From contig JADKFY010000010.1 of assembly GCA_016717305.1 (NCBI GenBank), positions 62,001-126,000 on the forward strand: a stretch of 64,000 nucleotides of DNA, written 5' to 3'. Source of the stretch: Flavobacteriales bacterium (lineage in GTDB: Bacteria > Bacteroidota > Bacteroidia > Flavobacteriales_F > PHOS-HE28). Made by a program: the position numbers and the translations under genes. The notes under the pieces were generated by a model. The model did no database searches, was not told the origin of the DNA, and saw nothing but the letters and a program-made list of their open reading frames with translations. How positions within the stretch are numbered: position 1 is the first letter of the stretch; every line of letters begins with the position of its first letter. Shown piece after piece: positions 1 through 9,556 of the stretch.

Positions 1-944
1 CTGTTAGTGCGACATGGGTACCGAATGGTGCCAACAACGTGCAACCGGCCAACAGCGGTTATGAGTTCTGGTTCTTCGATCCTGATGGAACCTACTCCTA
101 TCGTGTATTCCGGAGCCACAACGTGAGCAATGGATTTTCACCTGCGAATGCTACTCGTGCGTGCCACTTGAAGATCAATGCATGGTTTAACTCCGCATTG
201 ACACCGTTGATCCCCACGAACAAGACACTGAACGTTCGGGTCCGTGGTCGAGTGAGCGGGTTGAATGCTGAATTCGGCCCCGCATGTCGCTTCCGGATCG
301 ATCCCGTCCTTGCGGCATGTCAGCCGACAGCATTGGTAAATCAACCGAATCTGCCGGAATACTCTTGTGGAGTGGTCAAGCAATTCGGCGGAACGGATAA
401 GGTCTGGGCATGGGCACGTCCTGGGGCTACGCGCTACCAGTTTGAGTTCACCTTGCCAGCGGAAGGGAATTTCTTGAAAGTGGTAACGAATACATCCTAC
501 TTCGCTACCTTGAATTGGACCGTGGATCCCCTGATGCCCGGAGTTACATACTCAGTTCGGACGCGTATAAGCAAGGACCAAGGGAACACTTGGTGCGCTT
601 GGGGTGACGAATGCCTCGTAACGATCAGTTCAAACGTAGCCGGACCGCAAGGCGGTTCCAGTATGATCGCTGGTTCACCCGCCCTAACGGCTTATCCGAA
701 TCCGAACCGTGGGGACCTCATCATGATCAACATCACGAATGTGGGCAACATGGTGGATCGTGTAGGTGTGGAGTTCTTCGACCTGTATGGCAAGAAGGTG
801 ATCTCCAGCACTATTCCAGCACAAGAAGGCGCCTTTACCACTGGTCTGGACCTTTCCAGCGGAAGCCTTAGCAGCGGTGTGTACTTGATGCGCGTAACGG
901 CCGGGGACTATGTTACCACGGAGAGGATCGTGATCCAACGTTGA
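1..944 (+). CDS. T9SS-sorted secreted protein, 5'-truncated by window edge
   Basis: The reading frame is open from the first bases of the window with no stop, so the true start lies upstream. The visible 300+ residues hold two similar beta-sandwich-like modules, roughly the first 95 residues and then about 95-205, each with paired cysteines. They are followed by a typical type IX secretion C-terminal sorting domain: the AYPNPNRGD motif, then a beta-rich stretch with FDLYGKKV, LSSGVYLMRV and a terminal ERIVIQR. In this family the tail directs export across the outer membrane and attachment to the surface. The function of the visible modules is not recognisable. A strong terminator follows directly. 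The T9SS call is firm and the substrate role unknown. Confidence 0.85.
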   Translation, partial: VSATWVPNGANNVQPANSGYEFWFFDPDGTYSYRVFRSHNVSNGFSPANATRACHLKINAWFNSALTPLIPTNKTLNVRVRGRVSGLNAEFGPACRFRIDPVLAACQPTALVNQPNLPEYSCGVVKQFGGTDKVWAWARPGATRYQFEFTLPAEGNFLKVVTNTSYFATLNWTVDPLMPGVTYSVRTRISKDQGNTWCAWGDECLVTISSNVAGPQGGSSMIAGSPALTAYPNPNRGDLIMINITNVGNMVDRVGVEFFDLYGKKVISSTIPAQEGAFTTGLDLSSGSLSSGVYLMRVTAGDYVTTERIVIQR

Positions 945-965
945 GCTAAGTGCAATTGAACTTGG

Positions 966-1000
966 AAAGGCCGCCCAGAATTGGGCGGCCTTTCTCTTAT
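966..1000 (+). terminator. rho-independent terminator after the first gene
   Basis: A perfect 12-bp stem (966-977 with 982-993) with a GAAT loop is followed by a T-rich tract, 22 bases after the stop codon. Confidence 0.85.
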
Positions 1001-1781
1001 TTGGTCGCAGTATAAGCAAATTTGAACCATGAAAAATACCCATTTATAGGTATTGCGGCCATGGAAGCTTGAACAGACCTTTGGACTGTTATCAAGTTAT
1101 CCAACAAATGCGGTCCCTCTACTCGATCCCTAGCTCCGAAATGGTATTACGCGCTGCGATCGTGATGGCCATCTCGACCTTGGTCATATTAGTGTTGAGT
1201 TCATATGAGTTGATCTAGCAGCTTTTTATTTGGTGGGTATTCGTTCGGAGCAAACGAGGCGCGGCCCGCCATTCCTCGGAACCCTGACCTCGGTCGGGGT
1301 TTCGACATTTTAGGACCATGTGACTATAATGATCCGCTGGCCTTTTTGCATTAAGGCATACTCGATCCTGCCTATCCGAAGCCGGGCCCAGATATCAAGG
1401 TGCTCAGGTTCCGTAATTAAATGGAACTCAATAGTAGAGTGAAACAGCAGCTCTTGGCTGTTGTGTAAAAGCTGAAAATTACGGGCCCGGACGCTCCGTA
1501 AGTACCGATCAAGGAAAGCAACAAGACCAAAGGCCTTCAATTGTGCTCGTGCTAGACCTTATGGCTGGTTTTCCTTACACCACGGTTCAATATCTACACA
1601 TACCACACCGCAGGTTGTATTTGACCATATCCAATGGCGGTTTCCGATTTCCAACGTGGAAATGCGTCCCACCTTCTTTTTGAACCAGGGCCTCCGGCTG
1701 TTCCTGTCTTCTTGCCCCGATAACGAACATGTGTATCTCTCACTTGAAAGGCAACGTCATGAAATGGACCCCGAAAAATGG
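1001..1781. other. long intergenic stretch, no convincing gene
   Basis: About 780 bases between two convergent genes. I see no tRNA, no clear repeat and no reading frame with a recognisable family. The only frame of note is the orphan at 1310-1540 on the minus strand, listed separately. Confidence 0.5.
1310..1540 (-). CDS. doubtful orphan ORF, 76 codons
   Basis: This frame can start only at TTG, and a TAA lies a few codons upstream. The translation is leucine-rich with a plausible amphipathic pattern (FQLLHNSQELLF, IEFHLITEPEHLDIWARLRIGR) but matches no family I know. It may be a relic of a larger gene or chance. There is no promoter element or ribosome-binding sequence I can support. Confidence 0.15.
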   Translation of the reverse strand: MKAFGLVAFLDRYLRSVRARNFQLLHNSQELLFHSTIEFHLITEPEHLDIWARLRIGRIEYALMQKGQRIIIVTWS

Positions 1782-1811
1782 AAAGGGCCGCCTCAAATGA
1801 GACAGCCCCTC
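1782..1811 (-). terminator. terminator downstream of gap
   Basis: A 10-bp stem (1785-1794 with 1799-1808, two G-T pairs) with a 4-base loop lies about 20 bases past the gap stop codon. Read on the minus strand it ends in a short T run. Confidence 0.7.
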
Positions 1812-1831
1812 TTATCCAATGGCGGCACGGT

Positions 1832-3289
1832 TCAGTAATAGACCAACCTGCGCACTTTGGTGACGTGCTTGGCCAATCGTATTACTTGTTTCGTGTAGCC
1901 GAATTCGTTGTCGTACCATGCATAGAGCACCACGCTCTTGCCATCCGCACTTACAATGGTGGCGTTGCTGTCAAATACGCTGCAACACGTATCTCCGATG
2001 ATGTCACTGCTCACGAGTTCTGGATCAACTTGGTAGTGGATCTGGTTCACGAGTTCACCTATCAGGGCTGCATCTCGGATCATATCATTCATGGCGGCGA
2101 GGTCCTTGATCGGCTTTTTCAAGGTTAGGCTCATGATCGCCAGTGAACCGTTCGGAGTAGGCACCCGGACAGCATTGGCTGTCAGTTTGTCCTTCAGGCT
2201 GGGGATCGCTTTGCTCACTGCCGTTCCAGCGCCGGTGCTAGTGATTACCATATTGATGGCTGCACTGCGACCACGCCGAGGTCCTTTGTGATAATTGTCC
2301 AAAAGGTTCTGGTCGTTCGTGTACGCGTGAACGGTTTCAATATGGCCCTTTTCCACTCCCAGATTATCCTCAACTACCTTCAGGATCGGGCAAATGGCAT
2401 TGGTTGTACAACTCGCTGCACTGAACACTTTTTCATTCTCGATGTCAACATCCTTGTGGTTGATCCCATAGACGATGTTGGGAACTTCTTTGCCCGGTGC
2501 GGTTAGAAGTACCTTGGAAACGCCTTTGGACTTCAGGTGACGTTCGAGGTCTGCACGCTTCGTGAACGCGCCTGTATTATCGATCACCAAGGCATTGTGT
2601 ATTCCATATATGGTGTAGTCGATATCTTCTGGATTGCTCGCTGCAATCAATTGCACTTGTTGGCCGTTGATGCTGATGATCTTGTTGGGGACATCTTCGA
2701 TCACCGTTCCCTTGAAGGCACCATGTACGCTGTCATTCCTAAGCAAAGCCGCACGTTTAACGATCTCTTCATCGGTGAGGGTGCGGGTAACGATGGCGCG
2801 CAACCGGAGCTGCTGGCCTTTGCCCGCTTGTTTCACCAGTTCCCGTGCAGCAATGCGACCAATACGCCCAAATCCATACAACACCACATCCTGTGGCTTG
2901 AACGTGTGCTTGTCTTGACCGATGAACGCGCTCAAATGGGTCGTAAGGAACTCGGATACCGAAGTGCTTTTCGATGCCTTGAACTCATGTGTCAAACGAC
3001 CGATATCGATCTTGCTCGGAGCGAGGTCCAAGTCAAGAAGTCCACGGGCAACATCGGCCGTTGAGTAGACATCGATAGGTTTCTTGACCACTTGTTTGGC
3101 GTAGTCGAAATGTTTGATCATCTCGGATATGCTGATATCCAAAAGATGATTGCGGAAGAAAACGAGTTCCACACCGCGGTCATACATCAATCGCCCGACG
3201 GAATTCATCAGGTCCACCGCAGCTTTCTCGCGGTCAACATAATCCTGCAGGCCAGCCTCATAGCCAACTTTCGTCTCCAAGGTCTCCAT
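1832..3289 (-). CDS. gap: glyceraldehyde-3-phosphate dehydrogenase, long form
   Basis: Catalyses the NAD(P)-dependent interconversion of glyceraldehyde-3-phosphate and 1,3-bisphosphoglycerate in glycolysis and gluconeogenesis. From the ATG at 3289 the protein has 485 residues. An N-terminal extension of about 130 residues precedes the Rossmann motif GFGRIGR near residue 140. The catalytic cysteine is in SAASCTTNAICP near residue 294, and the C-terminal half is canonical (HAYTNDQNLLD, WYDNEFGY). Common GAPDH has about 335 residues; the extended form is known in Bacteroidota, and the role of the extension is not clear from sequence. The open frame starts 9 bases earlier at a TTG, but the ATG is preferred. 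Transcribed toward its own terminator; rpoD lies just upstream on the same strand. Confidence 0.95.
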   Translation of the reverse strand: METLETKVGYEAGLQDYVDREKAAVDLMNSVGRLMYDRGVELVFFRNHLLDISISEMIKHFDYAKQVVKKPIDVYSTADVARGLLDLDLAPSKIDIGRLTHEFKASKSTSVSEFLTTHLSAFIGQDKHTFKPQDVVLYGFGRIGRIAARELVKQAGKGQQLRLRAIVTRTLTDEEIVKRAALLRNDSVHGAFKGTVIEDVPNKIISINGQQVQLIAASNPEDIDYTIYGIHNALVIDNTGAFTKRADLERHLKSKGVSKVLLTAPGKEVPNIVYGINHKDVDIENEKVFSAASCTTNAICPILKVVEDNLGVEKGHIETVHAYTNDQNLLDNYHKGPRRGRSAAINMVITSTGAGTAVSKAIPSLKDKLTANAVRVPTPNGSLAIMSLTLKKPIKDLAAMNDMIRDAALIGELVNQIHYQVDPELVSSDIIGDTCCSVFDSNATIVSADGKSVVLYAWYDNEFGYTKQVIRLAKHVTKVRRLVYY

Positions 3290-3331
3290 CGAGTTCAATA
3301 AAGGGTTAGGAACGTTCGTACGTTGAAATGC

Positions 3332-4195
3332 TTAGCCGAGGTACGCTTTGAGCAATTTGCTTCGGCTGGTATGGCGCAGTCGGCGTATGGCCTTCTCCTT
3401 GATCTGGCGCACGCGCTCGCGGGTCAGGTCGAACTTGGCTCCGATCTCTTCCAGGGTGAGGCCGTGGTTGATGGCGATCCCGAAGAACAGCTTTACCACA
3501 TCCCGCTCACGTTCCGTAAGTGTGCTAAGCGCACGGTCGATCTCCTTGCTCAATGATTCATTCAGCAGCAATCGATCTGCTGGGGCACTGTCATTGTTCG
3601 GAAGTACATCCAACAAGCTGTTGCTTTCACCTTCCACGAACGGTGCGTCCATACTGATGTGCCGCCCGCTCACCTTCATGGTATCCGCTACCTTCTCCGC
3701 TGGCAAGTCCAGAAAAACAGCTAGTTCGTCAGCGCTGGGTGGACGTTCGTACTCCTGTTCAAGCCTTGCGAAAGCCTTGTTGATCTTGTTCAATGAACCC
3801 ACTTGGTTCAATGGAAGACGAACAATTCGGCTTTGCTCTGCCAATGCCTGCAAAATGCTTTGGCGGATCCACCAAACCGCATAAGAGATGAATTTGAATC
3901 CCCGGGTCTCATCAAACCGCTGGGCGGCTTTGATCAACCCCAAGTTGCCCTCATTGATCAGATCAGGAAGACTAAGTCCTTGGTTCTGATATTGCTTGGC
4001 AACAGAAACCACGAATCGCAAGTTGGCCTTGACCAATTTCTCCAGAGCCAAATTGTCACCCTGTTTGATCTTTCGTGCCAACTCAACCTCGATATCGGCG
4101 GTGATAAGGCCTTCCTTGCCGATCTCCTGGAGGTACTTGTCCAGTGACTGGCTTTCCCTATTGGTGATCGACTTGGTGATCTTGAGCTGACGCAT
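3332..4195 (-). CDS. rpoD: primary sigma factor RpoD/SigA
   Basis: The housekeeping sigma-70 factor of Bacteroidota, about 288 residues, without the long region 1.1 of proteobacterial RpoD. Region 2 shows RFVVSVAKQYQNQGL, LINEGNLGLIKAA and the -10 recognition helix around YAVWWIRQSI. Region 4 shows the helix-turn-helix LTLEEIGAKFDLTRERVRQI. The start at 4195 (MRQLKITKSITNRES) matches the conserved start of the family; an ATG 12 bases upstream is also in frame. It recognises the TTG/TAnnTTTG promoters seen elsewhere in this window, including its own at 4285-4316. Confidence 0.97.
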   Translation of the reverse strand: MRQLKITKSITNRESQSLDKYLQEIGKEGLITADIEVELARKIKQGDNLALEKLVKANLRFVVSVAKQYQNQGLSLPDLINEGNLGLIKAAQRFDETRGFKFISYAVWWIRQSILQALAEQSRIVRLPLNQVGSLNKINKAFARLEQEYERPPSADELAVFLDLPAEKVADTMKVSGRHISMDAPFVEGESNSLLDVLPNNDSAPADRLLLNESLSKEIDRALSTLTERERDVVKLFFGIAINHGLTLEEIGAKFDLTRERVRQIKEKAIRRLRHTSRSKLLKAYLG

Positions 4196-4284
4196 CCTTG
4201 ATGCCATGCGGAGGGGTGGTTTAAAAGTGGTTCCAAGTGAAAATAGAGCAGGTTGAACTGATCCATGGGATCGCGTTCAGGCTG

Positions 4285-4316
4285 CAAAGGTACGACCCCT
4301 ACCCGGTACGGGACAA
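4285..4316 (-). promoter_or_regulatory. Bacteroidota promoter for rpoD
   Basis: TACCTTTG (4285-4292 on the minus strand) with an upstream TTG (4314-4316) and a 21-base spacer fits the phylum's -33/-7 consensus. The start codon lies about 90 bases downstream. Confidence 0.65.
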
Positions 4317-4368
4317 GGGCCCATCCCAACCGCATTTCCAAAACGGTCAGGATGGGGTCCAAATTGGA

Positions 4369-5820
4369 TCAAAGCCCTAAACCATAGTAGGCGCGTTTGC
4401 CATTCGCGTATACGCCCTCGACCAGCACTCCGCCTCGTTTCTTGGCCAACATCTGTTCCAATTGCGCAGGGTCCTTAACCGGCACTTGATCAATGCTAAT
4501 GATGATGAAGCCTTCACGGATACCGGTGCTGCGGAATTTACCGCCGTTCACTGAGGTCACCTTCACCCCGTTGGTCAGGTTTAGCGCTTTCAACTCTTGG
4601 GCGGAGGGGAGTTCGAATTCGGCCCCAAGCATGCCGGATGTTGAGATGCGGGGCTCAACTCTTGCCACGGTCGTCCCTTCCTTCCCCCGTAATGTCATGT
4701 TGAAAACCTGTTCAATTCCTTTGCGCACAGCAGTTATGGGCACTTTGTTCCCAGGTCGGAATTTGCCTACTTGTTCCTGCAACTGAGTTACGTTGTTCAC
4801 TTCAATATTGCCCACCTTCACGATCACATCACCGGCCATCATTCCTGCATTTTGCGCTGATCCTCCATCCGTTATCCCGTTCACGTAAACCCCCCGGATC
4901 CGGCCGACCTTGGTCTCTTCGGCCAATTTCTGGTCCATGTCCCGAATACTGACCCCAATGTAGGCCCGTTGTACACTGCCGAATTCCAGCAGGTCCGCTG
5001 CAACCTTTTGGACGATGTTCACGGGCACGGCGAATGAATATCCGGCATACTGCCCGTTATTACTGGCTATCGCGGTGTTTATTCCTACAAGTTCACCTTG
5101 TGCATTCACAAGCGCTCCTCCGCTATTCCCCGGGTTAACAGCTGCATCGGTCTGGATGAACGATTCTATGGGGAAGACATCCCGAGATGCATCGTATTGC
5201 AACAGATTTATGTTGCGGGCCTTGGCACTTACGATCCCTGCGGTAACGGTGCTGGTAAGGTTCATCGGGTTGCCTACGGCAAGTACCCATTCGCCCACGC
5301 GCACTGCATCACTGTTTCCGTATGGAACTATTGCAAGGTCCTCGGCATCGATCTTCAGGAGAGCGAGGTCCGTGCTGGGGTCGCGACCGATCACCTTTCC
5401 CTCGTACGCGCGGTTGTCGTTCAGGTGGACCATGATCTTGTCCGCACCTTCCACCACGTGGTTGTTGGTCATGATGTATCCATCTCCGCTAACGATCACG
5501 CCGCTGCCACCACCTTGGCGCAATTGCTGCTGTTGCCGTGCACGGTAGCCCCAGAAGAACTGGGCAAAGGGGTCTTGAATATTCACGGCCGTCTCTGTGG
5601 TAACGTGGACCACAGCATTCACCGTGTGTTCTGCGGCGTAGGTAAAGTCCAGCGTTGACGTGGTCCCTCCGGATCCGTTCGGCAGGTTGACGAATTGGAC
5701 GGGTGTTGCCACTTTACTGTTGGCCGTAGCCAGCTCTCCTTTGGAAAGCAATTGGTGCCCTCCAAGTGCGATCAGCGCACCTGCGAGACCCATAGCGAAG
5801 TATCCGAATGCTTGTTTCAT
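4369..5820 (-). CDS. Do/DegP-type periplasmic serine protease
   Basis: An HtrA-family protease that degrades or refolds damaged envelope proteins in the periplasm. It has 483 residues. The N-terminal segment FGYFAMGLAGALIALGG is a signal anchor. The trypsin-like domain has the full triad: His121 (TNNHVVEGA), Asp151 (STDLALLKI) and Ser233 (NPGNSGGAL). Two PDZ domains follow at about 270-375 and 390-483; the first carries IRGVYVNGI and AGMMAGDVI. The Q-rich loop before the protease core (RARQQQQLRQGGG) resembles the LA loop of DegP. The start is the ATG at 5820. DegP, DegQ and DegS cannot be told apart securely, but two PDZ domains argue against DegS. Confidence 0.93.
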   Translation of the reverse strand: MKQAFGYFAMGLAGALIALGGHQLLSKGELATANSKVATPVQFVNLPNGSGGTTSTLDFTYAAEHTVNAVVHVTTETAVNIQDPFAQFFWGYRARQQQQLRQGGGSGVIVSGDGYIMTNNHVVEGADKIMVHLNDNRAYEGKVIGRDPSTDLALLKIDAEDLAIVPYGNSDAVRVGEWVLAVGNPMNLTSTVTAGIVSAKARNINLLQYDASRDVFPIESFIQTDAAVNPGNSGGALVNAQGELVGINTAIASNNGQYAGYSFAVPVNIVQKVAADLLEFGSVQRAYIGVSIRDMDQKLAEETKVGRIRGVYVNGITDGGSAQNAGMMAGDVIVKVGNIEVNNVTQLQEQVGKFRPGNKVPITAVRKGIEQVFNMTLRGKEGTTVARVEPRISTSGMLGAEFELPSAQELKALNLTNGVKVTSVNGGKFRSTGIREGFIIISIDQVPVKDPAQLEQMLAKKRGGVLVEGVYANGKRAYYGLGL

Positions 5821-6018
5821 GGTTATCGATTTTGTGCTGTTCCAGATCTCAAAGTTCGTGCCCGTTGCATGGTGTTAACGAGCTTTCAGCCCTGAATTGC
5901 CTAGATGTCATGTTAAGATCTGTTGATCGTGATCGGTACTGTCATGACCCCAAGGAATTCAAGTCCCGTTCATCCTTGGAGAGCGATATTTGCACGCAGG
6001 ATCCAACGCTTGCAACGC

Positions 6019-6807
6019 ATGGAAATTCAATTCGCCAAATGGCACGGTACGGGCAACGATTTCATCATGATCGACGACCGCGACGGGACATTCCCTGTCG
6101 ATGACCGTGCATTTGTGCAGCATTTGTGCGATCGTCATAGAGGCATCGGTAGCGATGGTATCGTGCTGATCCAACCACCAAAGAGTCCCGACACGGAGTT
6201 CCACATGGAGTTCTTCAATCCTGATGGGAGTCAGAGCTTCTGCGGCAATGGTAGTCGCTGTGCCTATGCGTATTGGTGCGAGCTTTTTGGTAGCCGTTCA
6301 GAAGCGCGCTTTACGGCGATCGACGGGGAGCACTCCGGCATTTGGAAAGACGGAATGGTGTCGATCACATTGTCATTCCAAGGTGGTATACAACGTGGGA
6401 CGGATGGGGCTTCGGTCGATTTCATAAACACGGGTTCACCGCACGAGCTGGTTTGGGTCGATGATCCAGATAGCGTTTCGATCATGGAGGAAGGCCCGCG
6501 AAGAAGGAACGCGGAACGGCATGGCCCGGGCGGAACGAATGTCAACTTCGTGCGTGTGGAAGGTGCGGTATTGCACATGCGCACCTATGAGCGGGGTGTT
6601 GAGGCGGAAACGCTTAGCTGTGGCACCGGTGTGGTGGCAGCGGCAATTAGCGCATTGGATAGAAAGGTCCTAAGCACCCCGGTCCACGTGCGAACGCGAG
6701 GTGGGTCACTGCAGGTGGAAGCTGTACGGAGTGGGGTAGGGGAGTTCGGAGAAGTGCGGTTAACAGGACCCGTGAAAGCGGTGTTCACGGGTCGGATCAA
6801 CGGTTGA
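6019..6807 (+). CDS. dapF: diaminopimelate epimerase
   Basis: Converts LL- to meso-diaminopimelate in the cytoplasm, the last step before meso-DAP is used for peptidoglycan and lysine. It has 262 residues, the usual family length. Both catalytic cysteines are present: Cys75 in FCGNGSRCAY and Cys201 in LSCGTGVVAAA. The N-terminus EIQFAKWHGTGNDF is the family signature, so the ATG at 6019 is chosen over an upstream in-frame start at 5923. mltG follows after about 150 bases, so two cell-wall genes lie side by side. Confidence 0.96.
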   Translation: MEIQFAKWHGTGNDFIMIDDRDGTFPVDDRAFVQHLCDRHRGIGSDGIVLIQPPKSPDTEFHMEFFNPDGSQSFCGNGSRCAYAYWCELFGSRSEARFTAIDGEHSGIWKDGMVSITLSFQGGIQRGTDGASVDFINTGSPHELVWVDDPDSVSIMEEGPRRRNAERHGPGGTNVNFVRVEGAVLHMRTYERGVEAETLSCGTGVVAAAISALDRKVLSTPVHVRTRGGSLQVEAVRSGVGEFGEVRLTGPVKAVFTGRING

Positions 6808-6955
6808 AGATCAACGATCAAGATTCAATTGATCAAAGCAAGTTGGAATTGATGGACCGGATCAGTACCCAGATGTGTGGCTCGACGAGCGTTATGCGCC
6901 TGGATAATTGTCGGATCGTATTCCCGGTTGTTGCTGTTGTTCCTAATTGAATTCC

Positions 6956-7990
6956 ATGAAAACTTGGAAGGTCGTTGTTTTGATCCTGGCCTTGCTGGGT
7001 ATAGCAGCTGGTGGAGTTGGTTGGCGCACTTGGCGTGAAGTGTTCGGAGCAGGGCCCAGCTTTCCGGAAGGTGATCGGTTCATACTGATCCCTACGGGAT
7101 CTACCTTTGATCAGGTGGTCGATAGCTTGAAGACCGGTGGAATACTTGAAGACGATCATGCCTTCCGATTGCTGGCTGAACGCAAGAATTATGTGGAAAG
7201 GATCAAGCCTGGCCGTTATCGGGTTCCAAGCAGAAGCAGCTTGAATGTGCTGGTGAATACTTTACGCAGCGGTGAACAAGAACCCCTGGATCTTACTTTC
7301 ACCAATGTGGATGATCTGCCTGAGTTGGCGGGTCGTGTATCGCGTTACTTGGAAGCGGATTCAGTGGCATTCCTGCGCGCTTTCATGGATCGGGGCCTTC
7401 AGCAGGAAGCGGGGTTGAACGAACGGAATTTCATCAGCTTGTTCATACCGAACACCTACGAAATGTGGTGGACCACCACACCGCAGCAGTTCATCGCTCG
7501 CATGGTGAAGGAGCATTCCGCTTTTTGGACTGATGAACGAAAGGCGAAGGCGATCCACTATGGTTTGGAGCCTTGGGAAGTGTCCACGTTGGCCTCCATC
7601 GTTCAAGCCGAAACCATGCGAACCAGTGATGCACCCCGAATAGCAGGTGTCTATTTGAACCGGCTGCGGATAGGGATGCCTTTGCAGGCCGACCCCACAT
7701 TGAAATTCGCTCTAGGTCTGGACAGCATAAATCGTGTTTTGGATCGTGACAAGTTGGTGAATTCGCCGTACAATACATACGTGAACCTGGGGTTGCCGCC
7801 CGGGCCGATCAACATGGCCGAACCACGGAACCTGGATGCCGTTTTGAATGCAGAGAAGCACGACTATATTTACTTCTGTGCGAAGGAGGACCTTTCAGGT
7901 TACAGCAATTTCAGTAGGACTTACGAGCAGCATTTGGTCAATGCACGCAGGTATCAACGTGCATTGAATGCTCGAAAGATCTATCGATAG
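6956..7990 (+). CDS. mltG: endolytic murein transglycosylase MltG (YceG family)
   Basis: Cleaves nascent glycan strands at the outer face of the inner membrane and is thought to end strand elongation. It has 344 residues from the ATG at 6956. A single N-terminal membrane helix (VVVLILALLGIAAGGVGW) is followed by a LysM-like region and the YceG catalytic domain. The motif ASIVQAET carries the conserved glutamate near residue 219, and GVYLNRLRIGMPLQADPT and PPGPINMAEP complete the active-site signature. The frame has an earlier in-frame TTG; the ATG is preferred. It lies downstream of dapF on the same strand. Confidence 0.95.
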   Translation: MKTWKVVVLILALLGIAAGGVGWRTWREVFGAGPSFPEGDRFILIPTGSTFDQVVDSLKTGGILEDDHAFRLLAERKNYVERIKPGRYRVPSRSSLNVLVNTLRSGEQEPLDLTFTNVDDLPELAGRVSRYLEADSVAFLRAFMDRGLQQEAGLNERNFISLFIPNTYEMWWTTTPQQFIARMVKEHSAFWTDERKAKAIHYGLEPWEVSTLASIVQAETMRTSDAPRIAGVYLNRLRIGMPLQADPTLKFALGLDSINRVLDRDKLVNSPYNTYVNLGLPPGPINMAEPRNLDAVLNAEKHDYIYFCAKEDLSGYSNFSRTYEQHLVNARRYQRALNARKIYR

Positions 7991-8001
7991 ATAACCCAAG
8001 G

Positions 8002-8032
8002 TTGGATCCACCGTATCAGGGTCCTATTTTCG
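8002..8032 (+). promoter_or_regulatory. Bacteroidota promoter for the phosphohexomutase gene
   Basis: TTG (8002-8004), a 20-base spacer and TATTTTCG (8025-8032). The ATG is 22 bases after the -7 element, which implies a short leader. Confidence 0.55.
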
Positions 8033-8054
8033 CACCCAGAAAGACAGTTGAAAA

Positions 8055-9461
8055 ATGACCAAGATCAAGTTCGGAACGGACGGATGGCGCGCCATCATTG
8101 CGCAGGAATTCACAGTGGACAATGTGGCACGTGTAAGTGTCGCCGTGGCGCTTTGGGTAAAGAAGAATTTTCCCAAGGACCCGAGCATTGTTTTGGGTCA
8201 TGACTGCCGGTTTGCCGGCGAATTGTTCGCAGAGACGGCAGCGAAGGTCTTCATCCATCATGGCATCAAGGTGCATCTTGCCAAGGGGTTCGTGAGCACC
8301 CCCATGGTCTCACTTGGCGCTTTCAACAAGAAGAGCGGTATGGGTGTGATCCTTACAGCTAGCCACAACCCGCCAAGCTATAACGGTTACAAGTTGAAAG
8401 GGATCCACGGCGGACCACTGGTGCCAGAGGATGTGCAGACAGTCGAGGATATGATCCCTGAGCACCATGGGCTTGACCTTGCGGGGATAGACCTGAAGAA
8501 GGCAAAGGCCGATGGCATGGTCCTGGACATTGATCTGGAAACCATGTACGTGGACCATGTGGAGAAGAACTTCGACATGAGGGCCATCCGTGAAAGTGGT
8601 TTACGATGGGGTTATGATGCCATGTACGGATCTGGTCAGAACGTGATCAAGCGGATCCTTCCGCAGGCCACCATGCTGCACTGCGATTACAATCCATCCT
8701 TCATGGGGCAGGCACCGGAACCCATCCACAAGAACCTGATCGAATTCAGTGAGCTGATCAAGAAAGGCGGTATCGATTGCGGACTGGCCACCGATGGTGA
8801 TGCGGACCGGATCGGTCTTTACAACAGCACTGGTGATTTTATCGATAGTCATCGCATCATCCTTCTACTGATCCATTATCTCGTGAAGTACAAGCAGTTC
8901 ACAGGGAAGGTGGTTGTTGCCGTGAGCACCACGCCCAAAGTGAAGAAGCTCTGTGATCATTATGGTTTGGAATATCAGGTCACCAAGATCGGATTCAAGT
9001 GGATCTGCGGGATCATGATCAACGAGGACGTGCTATTGGGTGGTGAGGAGAGCGGTGGCATTGCTATCAAGGGGCACATTCCGGAGCGCGATGGTATTTG
9101 GATGGGCTTGACGATCTGGGAGTTCATGGCCAAGAGCGGAAAGAGCTTGGATGATCTGATCGCAGAGGTCTACGAGATCGTTGGGCCGTTCAAGTATGAG
9201 CGGAACGACCTGCACATCAGTGAAGATCTGAAGCAGGAAGTACTAAAGGCATGCGAAGGTGGTAGGTACAAGGCTTTCGGCGACTATGTGGTGAACAGCG
9301 TGGAAACCATTGATGGGTACAAATTCCACATGGACAAGGACCAGTGGATGATGATCCGTGCCAGTGGAACCGAGCCCGTACTGCGTTGCTATGCAGAAAG
9401 CGATACCTTGGAAAACGCAAGGAAGATCCTGGAAGTAACCCAACGGACGATCGGAGCTTGA
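8055..9461 (+). CDS. phosphoglucomutase/phosphomannomutase family protein
   Basis: An alpha-D-phosphohexomutase that moves phosphate between the C6 and C1 (or C1-equivalent) positions of a hexose. It has 468 residues with all four domains of the superfamily. The phosphoserine loop is ILTASHNPPSYNG (Ser103). The metal-binding loop is DGDADRIG (Asp247, Asp249, Asp251). The sugar-binding loop is GGEESGG, and the C-terminal phosphate-binding loop is RASGTEPVLRCY. Sequence alone does not separate glucose-, mannose- and glucosamine-phosphate specificity, so no gene symbol is given. The gene has its own promoter. Confidence 0.9.
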   Translation: MTKIKFGTDGWRAIIAQEFTVDNVARVSVAVALWVKKNFPKDPSIVLGHDCRFAGELFAETAAKVFIHHGIKVHLAKGFVSTPMVSLGAFNKKSGMGVILTASHNPPSYNGYKLKGIHGGPLVPEDVQTVEDMIPEHHGLDLAGIDLKKAKADGMVLDIDLETMYVDHVEKNFDMRAIRESGLRWGYDAMYGSGQNVIKRILPQATMLHCDYNPSFMGQAPEPIHKNLIEFSELIKKGGIDCGLATDGDADRIGLYNSTGDFIDSHRIILLLIHYLVKYKQFTGKVVVAVSTTPKVKKLCDHYGLEYQVTKIGFKWICGIMINEDVLLGGEESGGIAIKGHIPERDGIWMGLTIWEFMAKSGKSLDDLIAEVYEIVGPFKYERNDLHISEDLKQEVLKACEGGRYKAFGDYVVNSVETIDGYKFHMDKDQWMMIRASGTEPVLRCYAESDTLENARKILEVTQRTIGA

Positions 9462-9556
9462 ACCATCAGACCTTCAATTCCCTCCGAGGTATTCGAGAGA
9501 CCTGAACGGGAGGATTTGTCCTGTGGTAACAGAACCAGCCATGATCCGGACCGTAC

